Source of the DNA: an uncultured Ruminiclostridium sp.
Lineage (GTDB): Bacteria > Bacillota > Clostridia > Oscillospirales > Ruminococcaceae
Length of the DNA: 64,000 bases
Assembly (NCBI GenBank): GCA_947594425.1
Contig: CANQED010000004.1
Location: forward strand, 62,001-126,000
Reading direction: 5' to 3'
The translations under genes were made by a program, and so were the position numbers. Position 1 is the stretch's first letter. Every line of letters begins with the position of its first letter. The notes beneath the pieces are model-generated. The model did no database searches and was not told the origin of the DNA. It saw only the letters and a program-made list of their open reading frames with translations. Below are positions 18,870 to 27,813 of this stretch, piece after piece.

Positions 18870-19955
18870 TTAATCGCCGAACGAAACGCCTATGCTTCTT
18901 CCCGTGATGATAAGCTCGTCGTCAGCGGGGACGAATTTTGTTTTCATAGTGACGTCGGAGAGTTTATTTTCGGTTATATCGTTGCCTATCTTAGCGACTG
19001 TATAACCGTATTTTTCCTCTTTTATCAGCATAGCGGCTCTTGCGCCGAACTTAGTGGCGAGAACTCGGTCATATGCCGACGGGCTGCCGCCGCGCAGGAT
19101 ATGTCCGGGGACGACCGACCTTGTCTCTACTCCCGTTGCCGCCTCGATCTGCTTTGTTATGCGGTTGGTGACGGTGGTTTCGCCAGCCTCGGCGCGCTTT
19201 TTGGCACGTTCTTTTTTCTTCATCTCGGCCTCCTGCTTATCCATAGCTCCCTCGGCGACCGCGATAATAGAGAAAGTCTTGCCTGCCTCGGCGCGCTTCT
19301 CGCATGCCTCGATGACTTTATTTATGCTGTAGGGTATCTCGGGGATAAGGATAATATCCGCGCCGCCCGCTATTCCCGAATAAAGCGTAAGCCAGCCCGC
19401 CTTGTTTCCCATTATCTCGGTCACCATTATCCTGCGGTGAGAGGTCGCGGTGGTGTGCAGCCTGTCGAGCACTTCTGTTCCTATATCGACCGCGGTATGA
19501 AATCCGAAAGTAACATCCGTACCCCATATGTCGTTGTCTATTGTCTTTGGCAGACCTATGATATTAAGCCCCTCTTCTGAGAGCAGATTAGCGGTCTTGT
19601 GTGTGCCGTTTCCGCCGAGGGTGAGTATGCAGTCGAGCTTTTGCTCGCGGTAGGTGGACTTCATTTCGGCTACCTTGTCGATGTTGTCCTCTTCTATGAC
19701 CTGCATCATTTTATAAGGCGTGCGCTTAGTGCCGAGTATCGTGCCGCCCTGAGTCAGTATTCCCGAAAAATCCTCGGGCTTCATTGTGCGGCAGTTATTG
19801 TGTATAAGCCCGTGAAAGCCGTTGGATATGCCGACTATTTCTACCTTATCCTCACCGAAAAGCGTATAGCAAGCCTTTGCCGCTCCTCTTATGGTGGCGT
19901 TGAGCCCCGGGCAGTCGCCGCCGCTGGTGAGTATACCTATCCTGCGTTTAGCCAT
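18870..19955 (-). CDS. pfk: 6-phosphofructokinase, long form with GGNGT motif
   Basis: 361 residues, about 40 longer than the classic bacterial ATP enzyme. It has GGDCPGLN (12-19), GGNGTHKTA (114-122) and PKTIDNDIWGTD (136-147) with the catalytic Asp. The residue after GGNG and Lys in PKTID are the positions used to separate ATP- from pyrophosphate-dependent enzymes. Here a Gly at the ATP-type position is combined with the PPi-type Lys, and the usual Asp of GGDG is Asn, so the phosphoryl donor is uncertain. It commits fructose-6-phosphate to glycolysis. Own promoter and terminator. Confidence 0.93.
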   Translation of the reverse strand: MAKRRIGILTSGGDCPGLNATIRGAAKACYTLFGEDKVEIVGISNGFHGLIHNNCRTMKPEDFSGILTQGGTILGTKRTPYKMMQVIEEDNIDKVAEMKSTYREQKLDCILTLGGNGTHKTANLLSEEGLNIIGLPKTIDNDIWGTDVTFGFHTAVDIGTEVLDRLHTTATSHRRIMVTEIMGNKAGWLTLYSGIAGGADIILIPEIPYSINKVIEACEKRAEAGKTFSIIAVAEGAMDKQEAEMKKKERAKKRAEAGETTVTNRITKQIEAATGVETRSVVPGHILRGGSPSAYDRVLATKFGARAAMLIKEEKYGYTVAKIGNDITENKLSDVTMKTKFVPADDELIITGRSIGVSFGD

Positions 19956-20002
19956 TTTTTAACATTCCTTTCCCGTAAAGAAGTCCAAAATTACTTGCTT
20001 TT

Positions 20003-20031
20003 ATATTATCACAAATCCATAGTTCTGTCAA
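20003..20031 (-). promoter_or_regulatory. Promoter of pfk
   Basis: Minus strand TTGACA (20031-20026), 17-base spacer, TAATAT (20008-20003), about 48 bases before the pfk ATG. Confidence 0.88.
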
Positions 20032-20100
20032 GCGAGGAGGTCTTATGGAGAGCGTAAAATTTTTTTATGCGGCGGTTAAGGCAAAAACCGAGCCATACGA

Positions 20101-20141
20101 CAATTGTACTATTGACAAACAGCGGAAAAATGTATTATAAT
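20101..20141 (+). promoter_or_regulatory. Promoter of xylB with overlapping palindrome
   Basis: TTGACA (20112-20117), 18-base spacer, TATAAT (20136-20141). A near-perfect palindrome CAATTGTACTATTG (20101-20114, 12 of 14 symmetric) overlaps the -35 element and is a candidate operator. The related ACAATAGACAAA follows the -10. The promoter is strong; the operator is a guess. Confidence 0.8.
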
Positions 20142-20183
20142 TTACAATAGACAAATTAAAATTTTAACGGGAGGAGAATTTAT

Positions 20184-21713
20184 ATGGCATATTTATTGGG
20201 AGTAGACATTGGTACCTCGGGCACTAAGACGGTGCTTTTCAGCGAGGACGGCACACCGATAGCATCCGCGCTGTACGAATACCCGCTTTATACCCCTCAA
20301 AACGGCTATGCCGAGCAAGACCCCGCCGACTGGTGGAACGCCTGCATAAACGGCATACGCGACACTGTCGCTAAGAGCGGGGTGCCCGCCGAGGACATCC
20401 GCGGTATAGGACTGTCGGGGCAGATGCACGGACTGGTTATGCTCGACAAGGACAATAAGGTAATAAGAAACAGCATTATCTGGTGCGATCAGCGCACCTC
20501 AAAAGAGGTAGTCGAGATAACCGAAAAGGTAGGGCACGACAGGCTGCTTAATATTACCGCTAATCCCGCGATAACGGGCTTTACCGCCGCAAAAATAATG
20601 TGGGTAAAGAACAACGAGCCCGAAAATTATGACAAATGCCGTCATATCCTGCTCCCTAAGGATTATATCAGGTTTATGCTTACCGGCGAGTACGCTACCG
20701 AGGTATCCGACGCGTCGGGTATGCAGCTGCTCGATATACCTAAGCGCGATTGGTCGGACGAGGTGCTCGAAAAGCTCGGCATAGATAAATCCCTGCTTGC
20801 AAAGGTATACGAAAGTCCCGAGATAACAGGCACCGTCACCAAGGCTGTCGCCGAGGCTACGGGGCTAAAAGAGGGGACGCCTGTCGTCGGCGGCGCGGGA
20901 GATAACGCCGCAGCCGCAGTAGGCACGGGCGTTGTCGAAAACGGCAAGGCGTTTACCACTATCGGCTCGAGCGGCGTGGTATTTGCGCATACTTCGGATA
21001 TTTCGATAGATATGAAAGGCAGAGTGCATACATTCTGCTGCGCCGTGCCGGGCTGTTGGCACGTTATGGGCGTTACGCAGTCGGCGGGGCTTTCGCTCAA
21101 ATGGTTCAGGGACAATTTCGCATGGGGCGAAATGGAAACCGCGCTCGCTATGGGAGTTGACCCCTATTATCTGATGGATAAAGAAGCGGAAAGCGTTCCT
21201 ATCGGCGCAAATCGTTTGCTGTATATGCCTTATCTAAACGGCGAGAGAACCCCGCACCTCGACCCTAACGTAAGGGGCGCGTTTGTCGGACTTTCGTCCA
21301 TGCACAAGAAGAAAGACCTGCTTAGGGCGGTAATGGAGGGCGTGTCCTATTCGCTACGCGACTGCGTTGAGGTCATAAGAGAAATGAATATAAATGTAAG
21401 CGATATGATGGCTTGCGGCGGAGGCGGATCTTCTCCGCTGTGGCGGCAGATGCTTGCGGACCTTTACGGCTGCGAGGTAAAGACTACCGCCAATAAAGAG
21501 GGTCCCGCGCTCGGCGTAGCTTTGCTTGCCGCTGTGGGGGCGGGGATATATTCTTCCGTGCCCGAGGCGTGCCATGCGGTAATCAAGCCCGACAAGATAC
21601 AAAAGCCTATAGCCGAAAACAGCGCTAAATACGAAAAAGTCTACGCGCTGTACAAAAAGCTTTATCCCGCAATGAAAGCAAATTATGAAGAGCTTGCGGC
21701 GCTCAATCTTTAA
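20184..21713 (+). CDS. xylB: Xylulokinase
   Basis: 509 residues, FGGY-family sugar kinase. It has LLGVDIGTSGTKTVLFSEDG at the N-terminus, GLSGQMHGLVMLD and NSIIWCDQRT, typical of xylulokinases, TIGSSGVVFAHT in the second ATPase half and MACGGGGSSPLWRQMLADLYG near the C-terminus. It phosphorylates D-xylulose to xylulose-5-phosphate. Ribosome site GGGAGGAG. The next gene is a transaldolase, so the pair feeds pentose into the pentose phosphate pathway. No xylose isomerase or XylR is in the window. Confidence 0.93.
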   Translation: MAYLLGVDIGTSGTKTVLFSEDGTPIASALYEYPLYTPQNGYAEQDPADWWNACINGIRDTVAKSGVPAEDIRGIGLSGQMHGLVMLDKDNKVIRNSIIWCDQRTSKEVVEITEKVGHDRLLNITANPAITGFTAAKIMWVKNNEPENYDKCRHILLPKDYIRFMLTGEYATEVSDASGMQLLDIPKRDWSDEVLEKLGIDKSLLAKVYESPEITGTVTKAVAEATGLKEGTPVVGGAGDNAAAAVGTGVVENGKAFTTIGSSGVVFAHTSDISIDMKGRVHTFCCAVPGCWHVMGVTQSAGLSLKWFRDNFAWGEMETALAMGVDPYYLMDKEAESVPIGANRLLYMPYLNGERTPHLDPNVRGAFVGLSSMHKKKDLLRAVMEGVSYSLRDCVEVIREMNINVSDMMACGGGGSSPLWRQMLADLYGCEVKTTANKEGPALGVALLAAVGAGIYSSVPEACHAVIKPDKIQKPIAENSAKYEKVYALYKKLYPAMKANYEELAALNL

Positions 21714-21719
21714 AGGAAA

Positions 21720-21764
21720 TTATCGGTAAGCCGATAAAATATGAACTGTACTCGGGTCACCCGA
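21720..21764 (+). other. Two mRNA stem-loops between xylB and talC
   Basis: TTATCGG-TAAG-CCGATAA (21720-21737) and TCGGG-TCA-CCCGA (21752-21764), the second directly before the talC ribosome site AAAAGGAG. There is no T run, so they are not terminators. They may mark an RNA-processing or stabilising point that sets different levels of the two products. Confidence 0.5.
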
Positions 21765-21776
21765 AAAGGAGCAAAA

Positions 21777-22427
21777 ATGAAACTTTTTATTGACACTGCG
21801 AATGTAGATGACATCAGACGTGCAAACGATATGGGCGTCATCTGCGGAGTTACCACTAACCCCTCGCTTATCGCCAAAGAGGGAAGAGATTTTAAAGAGG
21901 TCGTTAAGGAGATAACCGAGATAGTAGACGGACCTATCTCCGCCGAGGTCATCTCTCTCGAGGCTGATAAGATGGTAGAAGAGGCTATGCCCTTAGCCGC
22001 TATCCACAAGAACATAGTCATCAAGCTGCCTATGTGCGAGGAGGGTCTTAAGGCGTGCAAGGAGCTTACTAAGCGCGGCATAAAGACTAACGTTACGCTT
22101 GTATTCTCGGCTGCTCAGGCTCTGCTTGCAGCAAGAGCGGGAGCTACCTTTGTAAGCCCGTTCCTCGGCAGACTTGACGACGTGGGGATGGAGGGTATGA
22201 ACCTTATCGAGGAGATAGTTGATATATTCAATGCTCAGGCTATAGACACCGAGATAATCGCCGCGTCTATCCGCAATCCTATTCACGTTACCGCCGCGGC
22301 AAGGCTCGGCTGCGATATCGCCACCGTTCCTATGAACGTTATTCTACAGATGCTTAAGCACCCACTCACCGATATAGGTATAGAAAGATTTCTTAAGGAC
22401 TGGGAAGGCTTTACCGCGAAAAACTGA
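21777..22427 (+). CDS. talC: Transaldolase / fructose-6-phosphate aldolase-like (TalC type)
   Basis: 216 residues from ATG at 21777 ([16 protein letters not shown]), the start placed by AAAAGGAG. It is the short transaldolase class: [25 protein letters not shown], and the Schiff-base Lys in [16 protein letters not shown], then [30 protein letters not shown]. Transaldolase moves dihydroxyacetone units between sugar phosphates; some close relatives are fructose-6-phosphate aldolases, which sequence alone does not separate. Linked to xylB and glyA. Confidence 0.93.
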   Translation: MKLFIDTANVDDIRRANDMGVICGVTTNPSLIAKEGRDFKEVVKEITEIVDGPISAEVISLEADKMVEEAMPLAAIHKNIVIKLPMCEEGLKACKELTKRGIKTNVTLVFSAAQALLAARAGATFVSPFLGRLDDVGMEGMNLIEEIVDIFNAQAIDTEIIAASIRNPIHVTAAARLGCDIATVPMNVILQMLKHPLTDIGIERFLKDWEGFTAKN

Positions 22428-22451
22428 TCTCTTTTGAAAGGAAAAAGATAA

Positions 22452-23708
22452 ATGTACAATGATATTATAGATACTATCGGGTTTATCGGTAATACCGATC
22501 CCGATGTATCCGCCGCTATGAAAAGCGAGCTCGACAGGCAAAGGCGCAACCTTGAGCTTATCGCGAGCGAGAATATAGTTTCTCCCGCGGTTATGGCGGC
22601 TATGGGCAGCGTTTTGACCAACAAGTATGCCGAGGGCTATCCCACTAAGCGCTATTACGGCGGCTGCGAGGCTGTGGACGTGGTGGAGAATATCGCCATA
22701 GAGCGCGCCTGCAAGCTGTTTGGCGCAAAATACGCCAACGTTCAGGCACATTCGGGCGCGCAGGCTAATACGGCGGTGTATTTTGCCCTGCTTCAGCCCG
22801 GCGACACCGTAATGGGCATGAGCCTTGCTCACGGCGGACATCTGACACACGGCTCACCGGTAAACCTGTCGGGTAAGTATTTTAATTTTGTACCGTACGG
22901 TCTTGACGAGAGCACCGGTATGATAAATTATGACGCGGTGGCTGACCTTGCAAAGCAGCACAAGCCTAAGCTTATCGTTGCGGGTGCGAGCGCTTATCCG
23001 AGAGCGATAGACTTTGAAAAGCTGTCCGAGATAGCAAAGAGCGTCGGCGCATATCTTATGGTGGATATGGCGCATATCGCGGGACTTGTCGCAGGGGGCG
23101 AGCATATGTCGCCCGTGCCTTATGCCGACGTTGTCACAACTACCACCCATAAGACGCTGAGAGGTCCGAGGGGCGGACTTATCCTTACTAATGACGAGGA
23201 GATGGCTAAGAAGATAAATAAGGCTATCTTCCCGGGTACGCAGGGCGGTCCGCTTATGCACATCATCGCGGCAAAGGCGGTATGCTTTGGCGAGGCGCTT
23301 AAGCCCGAATTTAAGGATTATGCAAAGCAGATAGTTAAAAATGCCGCAGTGCTTGCAAATTCTCTGCTCGAAAAGGGCTTTGACCTTGTTACGGGAGGAA
23401 CGGACAATCATCTTATGCTCGTCGATCTCCAGCCGTTTAATATCACGGGTAAGGAGCTCGAAAAGAAGCTCGACGAGGTGTATATCACCGTAAATAAAAA
23501 CGCTATTCCCAACGACCCGCAGAGCCCCTTTGTAACCAGCGGCGTAAGAATAGGCACTCCCGCGGTTACCACCAGAGGGCTTAAAAAGGACGATATGAAG
23601 GTCATCGCCGAGTGCATTTATCTTACCGCAACCGACTTTGAGGCAAAAGCTGACAGTATAAGACAAACCGTTACGGATATTTGTAAGAAATATCCGCTGT
23701 ATCAATAA
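22452..23708 (+). CDS. glyA: Serine hydroxymethyltransferase
   Basis: 418 residues, full length. It contains [50 protein letters not shown] and the pyridoxal-phosphate lysine in [13 protein letters not shown]. It converts serine and tetrahydrofolate to glycine and methylene-tetrahydrofolate. Ribosome site GAAAGGAA, 24 bases after talC, and closed by a terminator. Confidence 0.98.
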   Translation: MYNDIIDTIGFIGNTDPDVSAAMKSELDRQRRNLELIASENIVSPAVMAAMGSVLTNKYAEGYPTKRYYGGCEAVDVVENIAIERACKLFGAKYANVQAHSGAQANTAVYFALLQPGDTVMGMSLAHGGHLTHGSPVNLSGKYFNFVPYGLDESTGMINYDAVADLAKQHKPKLIVAGASAYPRAIDFEKLSEIAKSVGAYLMVDMAHIAGLVAGGEHMSPVPYADVVTTTTHKTLRGPRGGLILTNDEEMAKKINKAIFPGTQGGPLMHIIAAKAVCFGEALKPEFKDYAKQIVKNAAVLANSLLEKGFDLVTGGTDNHLMLVDLQPFNITGKELEKKLDEVYITVNKNAIPNDPQSPFVTSGVRIGTPAVTTRGLKKDDMKVIAECIYLTATDFEAKADSIRQTVTDICKKYPLYQ

Positions 23709-23715
23709 TTATTAA

Positions 23716-23751
23716 GCAAGACGAGAGTATTTTCACCCTCGTTTTGCTTTT
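23716..23751 (+). terminator. Terminator after glyA
   Basis: GCAAGACGAG (23716-23725) pairs with CTCGTTTTGC (23738-23747), 10 bp with one G-U, then TTTTG. Confidence 0.85.
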
Positions 23752-23787
23752 GATAAAAGGGAAATGTAAAAAGAAAGGAAATAATAA

Positions 23788-24945
23788 ATGTCAAAATCAA
23801 ACGATGAGAGCGAGCTGATATTCGCAAACTCAAAGAGGGTAGCGCCTTTAGGTATAATCGCGCTTAGGGGCGCGGACGAGCTTGCCCAAAAGATAAACAG
23901 TTATCTTGTTGAATGGTCTAACGACGCGGGGTATAAGTACGACAATTTTCTGATAGAAAACGAATGTCCGCGCTTTTCCTCGGGCGACGGCAAGGGTCTT
24001 ATACGCAGCACAGTGCGCGGCGACGATATTTATCTTATAGTAGACGTAGGAAATTACAGCTGCACCTATAATATGTTTGGCAAGGACAACGCTATGTCGC
24101 CCGACGATCATTTTCAGGATCTTAAGCGTATAATACAGGCTGTCAGCGGTAAAGCGCACAGGATAAACGTTATTATGCCGATACTTTACGGCGGCAGACA
24201 GCACAGAAGAAATTACCGTGAATCGCTTGACTGCGCGGTAGCGCTTCAAGAGCTAGAGGCTATGGGCGTATCGAATATCATCACGTTTGACGCGCACGAC
24301 CCGAGAGTGTGCAACGCCGTACCGCTAATGGGATTTGACAATGTTATCCCGACCTATCAGGTGCTTAAGGCTATGTTCAAGAATATCGAGGACCTTGATC
24401 TCAGCAAAGATAAATTTATGGTGGTAAGCCCGGACGAGGGCGCGCTAAATCGCAATATGTACTATGCCTCGGTGCTTGAGGTAGAGATGGGAATGTTCTA
24501 CAAGCGCCGCGATTATTCGCAGGTGGTAAACGGCAGAAACCCGATAGTAGCTCACGAATACCTCGGAAACTCGGTCGAGGGCAAGGACGTATTTGTGGCG
24601 GACGATATAATTTCCTCGGGCGAGTCTATGCTGGATATCGCTATCGAGCTTAAAAAGCGCAAGGCTAAACGCATTATCGCTTATGCTACATATCCTATAT
24701 TTACTAACGGGCTGGAAAAGTTCGACCAGGCATATAAGGACGGTATGATAGATTATGTGTTCGGCACTAATCTTACCTACCGCACGCCCGAATTGTTAAG
24801 CCGCAAGTGGTTCTGCGAGGTGGATGTTTCTAAGTACATAGCTTATCTTATAATGGCGCTTAATCACGACTTGTCCACAGGCAAGGTCATCGACCCGCAC
24901 AAGAAGATAAGCAATCTGCTTGCACAACACAAGAACAAAGCATAA
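23788..24945 (+). CDS. prs: Ribose-phosphate pyrophosphokinase, long divergent form
   Basis: 385 residues versus about 315 for typical PrsA. Family landmarks are recognisable but altered: GGRQHRRNYRES in place of YARQDRK, TFDAHDPRVCNAVP, VSPDEGALNRNMYY, and the PRPP loop VFVADDIISSGESMLD. It makes PRPP from ribose-5-phosphate and ATP for nucleotide, His and Trp synthesis. Long forms of this type are known in Clostridia. Upstream AAAGGAAA. It stands between the glyA terminator and rarA. Confidence 0.9.
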   Translation: MSKSNDESELIFANSKRVAPLGIIALRGADELAQKINSYLVEWSNDAGYKYDNFLIENECPRFSSGDGKGLIRSTVRGDDIYLIVDVGNYSCTYNMFGKDNAMSPDDHFQDLKRIIQAVSGKAHRINVIMPILYGGRQHRRNYRESLDCAVALQELEAMGVSNIITFDAHDPRVCNAVPLMGFDNVIPTYQVLKAMFKNIEDLDLSKDKFMVVSPDEGALNRNMYYASVLEVEMGMFYKRRDYSQVVNGRNPIVAHEYLGNSVEGKDVFVADDIISSGESMLDIAIELKKRKAKRIIAYATYPIFTNGLEKFDQAYKDGMIDYVFGTNLTYRTPELLSRKWFCEVDVSKYIAYLIMALNHDLSTGKVIDPHKKISNLLAQHKNKA

Positions 24946-24981
24946 TTATTTTATCGTATCTTCGAGGTAAGGGGGGAAAGT

Positions 24982-26232
24982 ATGCCTTTAGCTGACAGAA
25001 TACGCCCGCAGACGCTTGATGAAATGGTAGGGCAAAGCCACATACTCGCAAAAGGAAAGCCACTGTACAACATTATCACAGGCGGTAAGATACCCAATAT
25101 GATATTTTACGGTACATCCGGCGTAGGAAAGACCACCGTCGCTAATATTATCGCAAAGCAGACGAGTATGAGCCTATATAGGCTGAACGGCACACAGGCC
25201 TCTACCTCGGATATAAAGGATATCGTCGCTAATCTCGGTACTTTCTCGGCGGCTAACGGCATATTGCTTTTCCTTGACGAGATACAGTATCTCAATAAGC
25301 GCCAGCAGCAGACCCTGCTCGAATATATCGAAAACGGTGACATTACGCTTATCGCCTCCACCACCGAGAACCCGTATTTTTATGTATATAACGCGGTGCT
25401 GTCAAGATGTACCGTATTTGAATTTAAGCCCGTCACCCCAAAGGAGACCATACCCGCGATAAAGCGCGCCTTTAAGCTTGTCGGCGAGGAGCTCGGCCGC
25501 GAATTTACCGTATCGGACGAGGTAGTCGAGCATATCTCATACGGCTGCGGCGGAGACGTAAGAAAAGCCGTCAACACCGTTGAGCTTTGCGCTATGTCGA
25601 GCACGGACGGCGTTGTCAGTATGGAGACCGCGCAGCTGCTTACTCAAAAGAGCAGTATGAGCTATGACCGCGACGGGGACAAGCACTATGATATCCTATC
25701 CGCATTTCAAAAGTCGATACGCGGCTCGGACGAAAACGCGGCGCTGCACTATATGGCGCGGCTTATCGCGGCGGGGGATATCACTTCGCTGTGCCGCAGA
25801 CTGCTTGTCACGGCGAGCGAGGATATAGGTCTTGCGTACCCTTTGGCTGTGCCGATAGTAAAGGCGTGCGTGGACAGCGCATTGCAGCTCGGACTTCCCG
25901 AGGCTAAGATACCTCTCGCCGAGGCTGTTATACTGCTGTGTACTTCGCCTAAGTCAAACAGCGCGAATATGGCTATCATTGCGGCACTAGATGATGTGGA
26001 AAAGGGCAACACGGGCGACTTTCCCCGCCACCTGCAAAATGTACATTATGACGGCGAGGGGGCGGCCGTTAAGGGACAGCACTACCTCTATCCGCACAAT
26101 TTCCCCAATCATTATGTCGAGCAGCAATATCTCCCCGACGAGATAAAGAACAGGGTATATTATGAGTTCGGCGATAATAAGCTAGAGCAGCAGGCTAAAG
26201 CCTACCGCGATCATATCAAAGGAAAAAAGTAA
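24982..26232 (+). CDS. rarA: Replication-associated recombination protein A (AAA+ ATPase)
   Basis: 416 residues. It has LADRIRPQTLDEMVGQSHIL, Walker A GTSGVGKT (44-51), Walker B LLFLDEIQYLNKRQQQ, sensor TLIASTTENPYF, and the C-terminal tetramerisation region with SGYCPKSN-like LLCTSPKSNSANMAI and PRHLQNVHYDGEG. RarA/MgsA acts at stalled replication forks with SSB. Ribosome site AGGTAAGGGGGG. Terminated at 26245. Confidence 0.95.
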   Translation: MPLADRIRPQTLDEMVGQSHILAKGKPLYNIITGGKIPNMIFYGTSGVGKTTVANIIAKQTSMSLYRLNGTQASTSDIKDIVANLGTFSAANGILLFLDEIQYLNKRQQQTLLEYIENGDITLIASTTENPYFYVYNAVLSRCTVFEFKPVTPKETIPAIKRAFKLVGEELGREFTVSDEVVEHISYGCGGDVRKAVNTVELCAMSSTDGVVSMETAQLLTQKSSMSYDRDGDKHYDILSAFQKSIRGSDENAALHYMARLIAAGDITSLCRRLLVTASEDIGLAYPLAVPIVKACVDSALQLGLPEAKIPLAEAVILLCTSPKSNSANMAIIAALDDVEKGNTGDFPRHLQNVHYDGEGAAVKGQHYLYPHNFPNHYVEQQYLPDEIKNRVYYEFGDNKLEQQAKAYRDHIKGKK

Positions 26233-26242
26233 TCAAATACCA

Positions 26243-26623
26243 TTACTCCCGACGGTCATCTTTAGCTGTCGGGAGTTTTTTGTCCTTATGAAATACTTCT
26301 TTTACGCCTACAAAAATAAGCAGCAGCGCGAAAAGCTTTCGCAGTATATCCGCGTCGATGTATATCCCGATAATACTGCCCGCCGCCGCTCCGAGCAAGC
26401 CGAAAAACGCATAGTATTTGACAGCCTTAATATCTATCAGCTTATTTTTGGCGTGAATTATCACAGACAGCAAGGCTATCGGCAAAAAGAACAAAAGATT
26501 TGCCCCCTGCGCAATATCCTGCGGCGTATCGGTAAACGCGGACAGATATATCAAGAATATAAACCCGCCGCCCAGCCCCATAGACGCCGCCGCGCCCGAG
26601 AGCAGTCCTATCAGTATATTCAT
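26243..26623 (-). CDS. TauE/SafE family half-transporter (second half)
   Basis: 126 residues, four hydrophobic segments, starting MNILIGLLSGAAASMGLGGGFIFL. The glycine-rich GxGGGF motif marks one repeat of the TauE/SafE (DUF81) anion exporter family, normally about 250 residues with two repeats. Its ATG overlaps the stop of 26620-26970 by 4 bases, so the two halves are made together and probably assemble. The charged tail KDKKLPTAKDDRRE is cytosolic. Substrate unknown (sulfite, sulfonates and other small anions in characterised members). Confidence 0.85.
   Translation of the reverse strand: MNILIGLLSGAAASMGLGGGFIFLIYLSAFTDTPQDIAQGANLLFFLPIALLSVIIHAKNKLIDIKAVKYYAFFGLLGAAAGSIIGIYIDADILRKLFALLLIFVGVKEVFHKDKKLPTAKDDRRE
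26245..26281 (+). terminator. Terminator after rarA
   Basis: ACTCCCGAC (26245-26253) pairs with GTCGGGAGT (26268-26276), followed by TTTTTTG. It also overlaps the last codons of the converging TauE/SafE gene. Confidence 0.92.
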
Positions 26624-26970
26624 ATCAGCAATATCCTTATCGCGCTGATAAGTATCATTATACCGAATATTCTTCTAAGCATAGAATTAGGTATGCGGTT
26701 TAGCAGCATTGCTCCCGCAAATGCCCCGCCGAGCCCCCACGGTATATATTCCCACGCAAGGGCAAAATCTATCTTGCCTTGTATATAATAAAGCGACGTA
26801 GTGAATATGCTGAGTATAAATATTAATGCTACCGACGAGGCGTGGGCTTTTTTTGCCTCAAGACCACTTTTTTCGAGGCAGGGAACAGCCGCAACGCCGC
26901 CGCCCGAGCCGAACAGCCCGTTTAACAGCCCGCACAGCCCGCCTAAGATACTGTTTAGCTTATATTTCAT
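26620..26970 (-). CDS. TauE/SafE family half-transporter (first half)
   Basis: 116 residues, four hydrophobic segments, with LNGLFGSGGGVAAVPCLE, the counterpart of the GLGGGF motif in the next gene. It is only one repeat of a TauE/SafE protein. The next gene supplies the other repeat in the same transcript. A structured RNA ending in a terminator lies immediately upstream (27033-27219), so these genes may be attenuated by it. Confidence 0.85.
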   Translation of the reverse strand: MKYKLNSILGGLCGLLNGLFGSGGGVAAVPCLEKSGLEAKKAHASSVALIFILSIFTTSLYYIQGKIDFALAWEYIPWGLGGAFAGAMLLNRIPNSMLRRIFGIMILISAIRILLI

Positions 26971-27032
26971 ATTATCACCTTATGTATTTTTTGAATATAA
27001 GGCGTTAATATACCGACAAAATACTGTCAATA

Positions 27033-27219
27033 TAAAACAGGCTTCCGCCTAAGCCGGCGAAAGCCCGATAATTTTTAAAACCACCTTGCCGTGGTATGAA
27101 AGATAAAACCCGCACAACAGTACGGTGGGTTAATTTCTCCCGAGCGGTTCACGCTCCCTTCGTCCGCAAAAGCGGGAGGTCTGCAATCCGCGCCCGGAGG
27201 CGAAATCCCTTTAAAATTT
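27033..27219 (-). ncRNA. Structured RNA or leader upstream of the TauE/SafE pair, class not identified
   Basis: A GC-rich, stem-loop-dense stretch with a promoter at its 5' side and a terminator at its 3' side on the minus strand. Hairpins in plus coordinates: CGCC/GGCG (27191-27202), CCGC-AAAA-GCGG (27164-27175), GAGCG/CGCTC (27142-27156) inside CTCCC/GGGAG (27137-27178), AACCC/GGGTT (27107-27131) and ACCAC/GTGGT (27080-27095). AT-rich arms (27071-27080 and 27210-27220) can close the whole. The 3' end is GGCTTTCGCC/GGCGGAAGCC (27065-27040) and TGTTTT. It may be a free RNA or a riboswitch-like attenuator. I could not match a known consensus. Confidence 0.6.
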
Positions 27220-27225
27220 TGTTGG

Positions 27226-27254
27226 ATCATATACATCCATACTGAAACGAACAA
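27226..27254 (-). promoter_or_regulatory. Promoter of the 27.0-27.2 kb RNA
   Basis: Minus strand TTGTTC (27254-27249), 17-base spacer, TATGAT (27231-27226). It would start transcription near 27219. Confidence 0.6.
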
Positions 27255-27273
27255 GGCAGTAAATCAAACCTGT

Positions 27274-27579
27274 TTATTCCTCTTCCTCGGTGTCGAGTAT
27301 CTCGAAAAAGTTCTCAAAGAAAGCGTCGGCGACCTGCTGATATTCTTCGTCGCTGTCTATCGAGGCGAGATATTTTTCTCCGTCGTTTTCGCTTTCTTTA
27401 AGGAAAACTATCTCGTCGTCATCGACGTTTTCGCTTTCCGAGTAAGGGGTGAGCGCATAATAAAACGCGCCGTTAAATTCCATACGCTGAAATATCTCAA
27501 AGGTGACCGTGTTGCCGTCCTCATCTTCAAGATCGATAAGCTCAAAATCTTCGTCAAATAAGTTATCCTGTTCGGGCAT
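27274..27579 (-). CDS. DUF1292 family protein
   Basis: 101 residues from ATG at 27579 (MPEQDNLFDEDFELIDLED), chosen because AAAGGAT precedes it at a good distance; the longer frame to 27654 would run into its promoter. The highly acidic sequence with ELIDLEDEDGNTVTFEI and FYYALTPY matches DUF1292, small proteins widespread in Firmicutes and often near Holliday-junction resolvase genes. Function unknown. Single-gene transcript. Confidence 0.85.
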   Translation of the reverse strand: MPEQDNLFDEDFELIDLEDEDGNTVTFEIFQRMEFNGAFYYALTPYSESENVDDDEIVFLKESENDGEKYLASIDSDEEYQQVADAFFENFFEILDTEEEE

Positions 27580-27625
27580 CGTGGCGATCCTTTCCCGTAA
27601 GTCATTTGAAATTGTGTTATCTATA

Positions 27626-27654
27626 ATTTTACACGATAAACCCGCTTTTGTCAA
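27626..27654 (-). promoter_or_regulatory. Promoter of the DUF1292 gene
   Basis: Minus strand TTGACA (27654-27649), 17-base spacer, TAAAAT (27631-27626). Confidence 0.88.
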
Positions 27655-27784
27655 GAGGTATTTTATGTTTTTGGTGTGCCTTTATACATCGTATTTTCGA
27701 CCAAATTGTGAAACCTATTGTAAATTTATGCAATACAGCCAAAAATGTTATATCTATTTTGTACAAAAATTTTTAACATAGTTA

Positions 27785-27813
27785 TTGACTTTTGATAAAA
27801 GTTATGGTATCAT
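27785..27813 (+). promoter_or_regulatory. Promoter of the 550-nt RNA
   Basis: TTGACT (27785-27790), 17-base spacer, TATCAT (27808-27813). The transcript would begin near 27820. The preceding 120 bases back to the DUF1292 promoter are AT-rich and hold nothing else that I recognise. Confidence 0.75.

Noticed and set aside
27080-27105. TTTCATACCAC on the minus strand resembles a segment of Escherichia coli 6S RNA, and rarA is often near 6S in Firmicutes.
   Set aside because: The segment is near the 3' end instead of the 5' half, and the region folds into several short hairpins instead of one long hairpin with a central bubble.
27137-27210. Plus strand shows GGAGGT...TGCAATCCGC...GCGAAATCCC, reminiscent of the Alu domain of the large SRP RNA.
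   Set aside because: The universal domain IV sequence (GGUCCGGAAGGAAGCAGC type) is missing, a hairpin is lacking, and promoter and terminator lie on the other strand.
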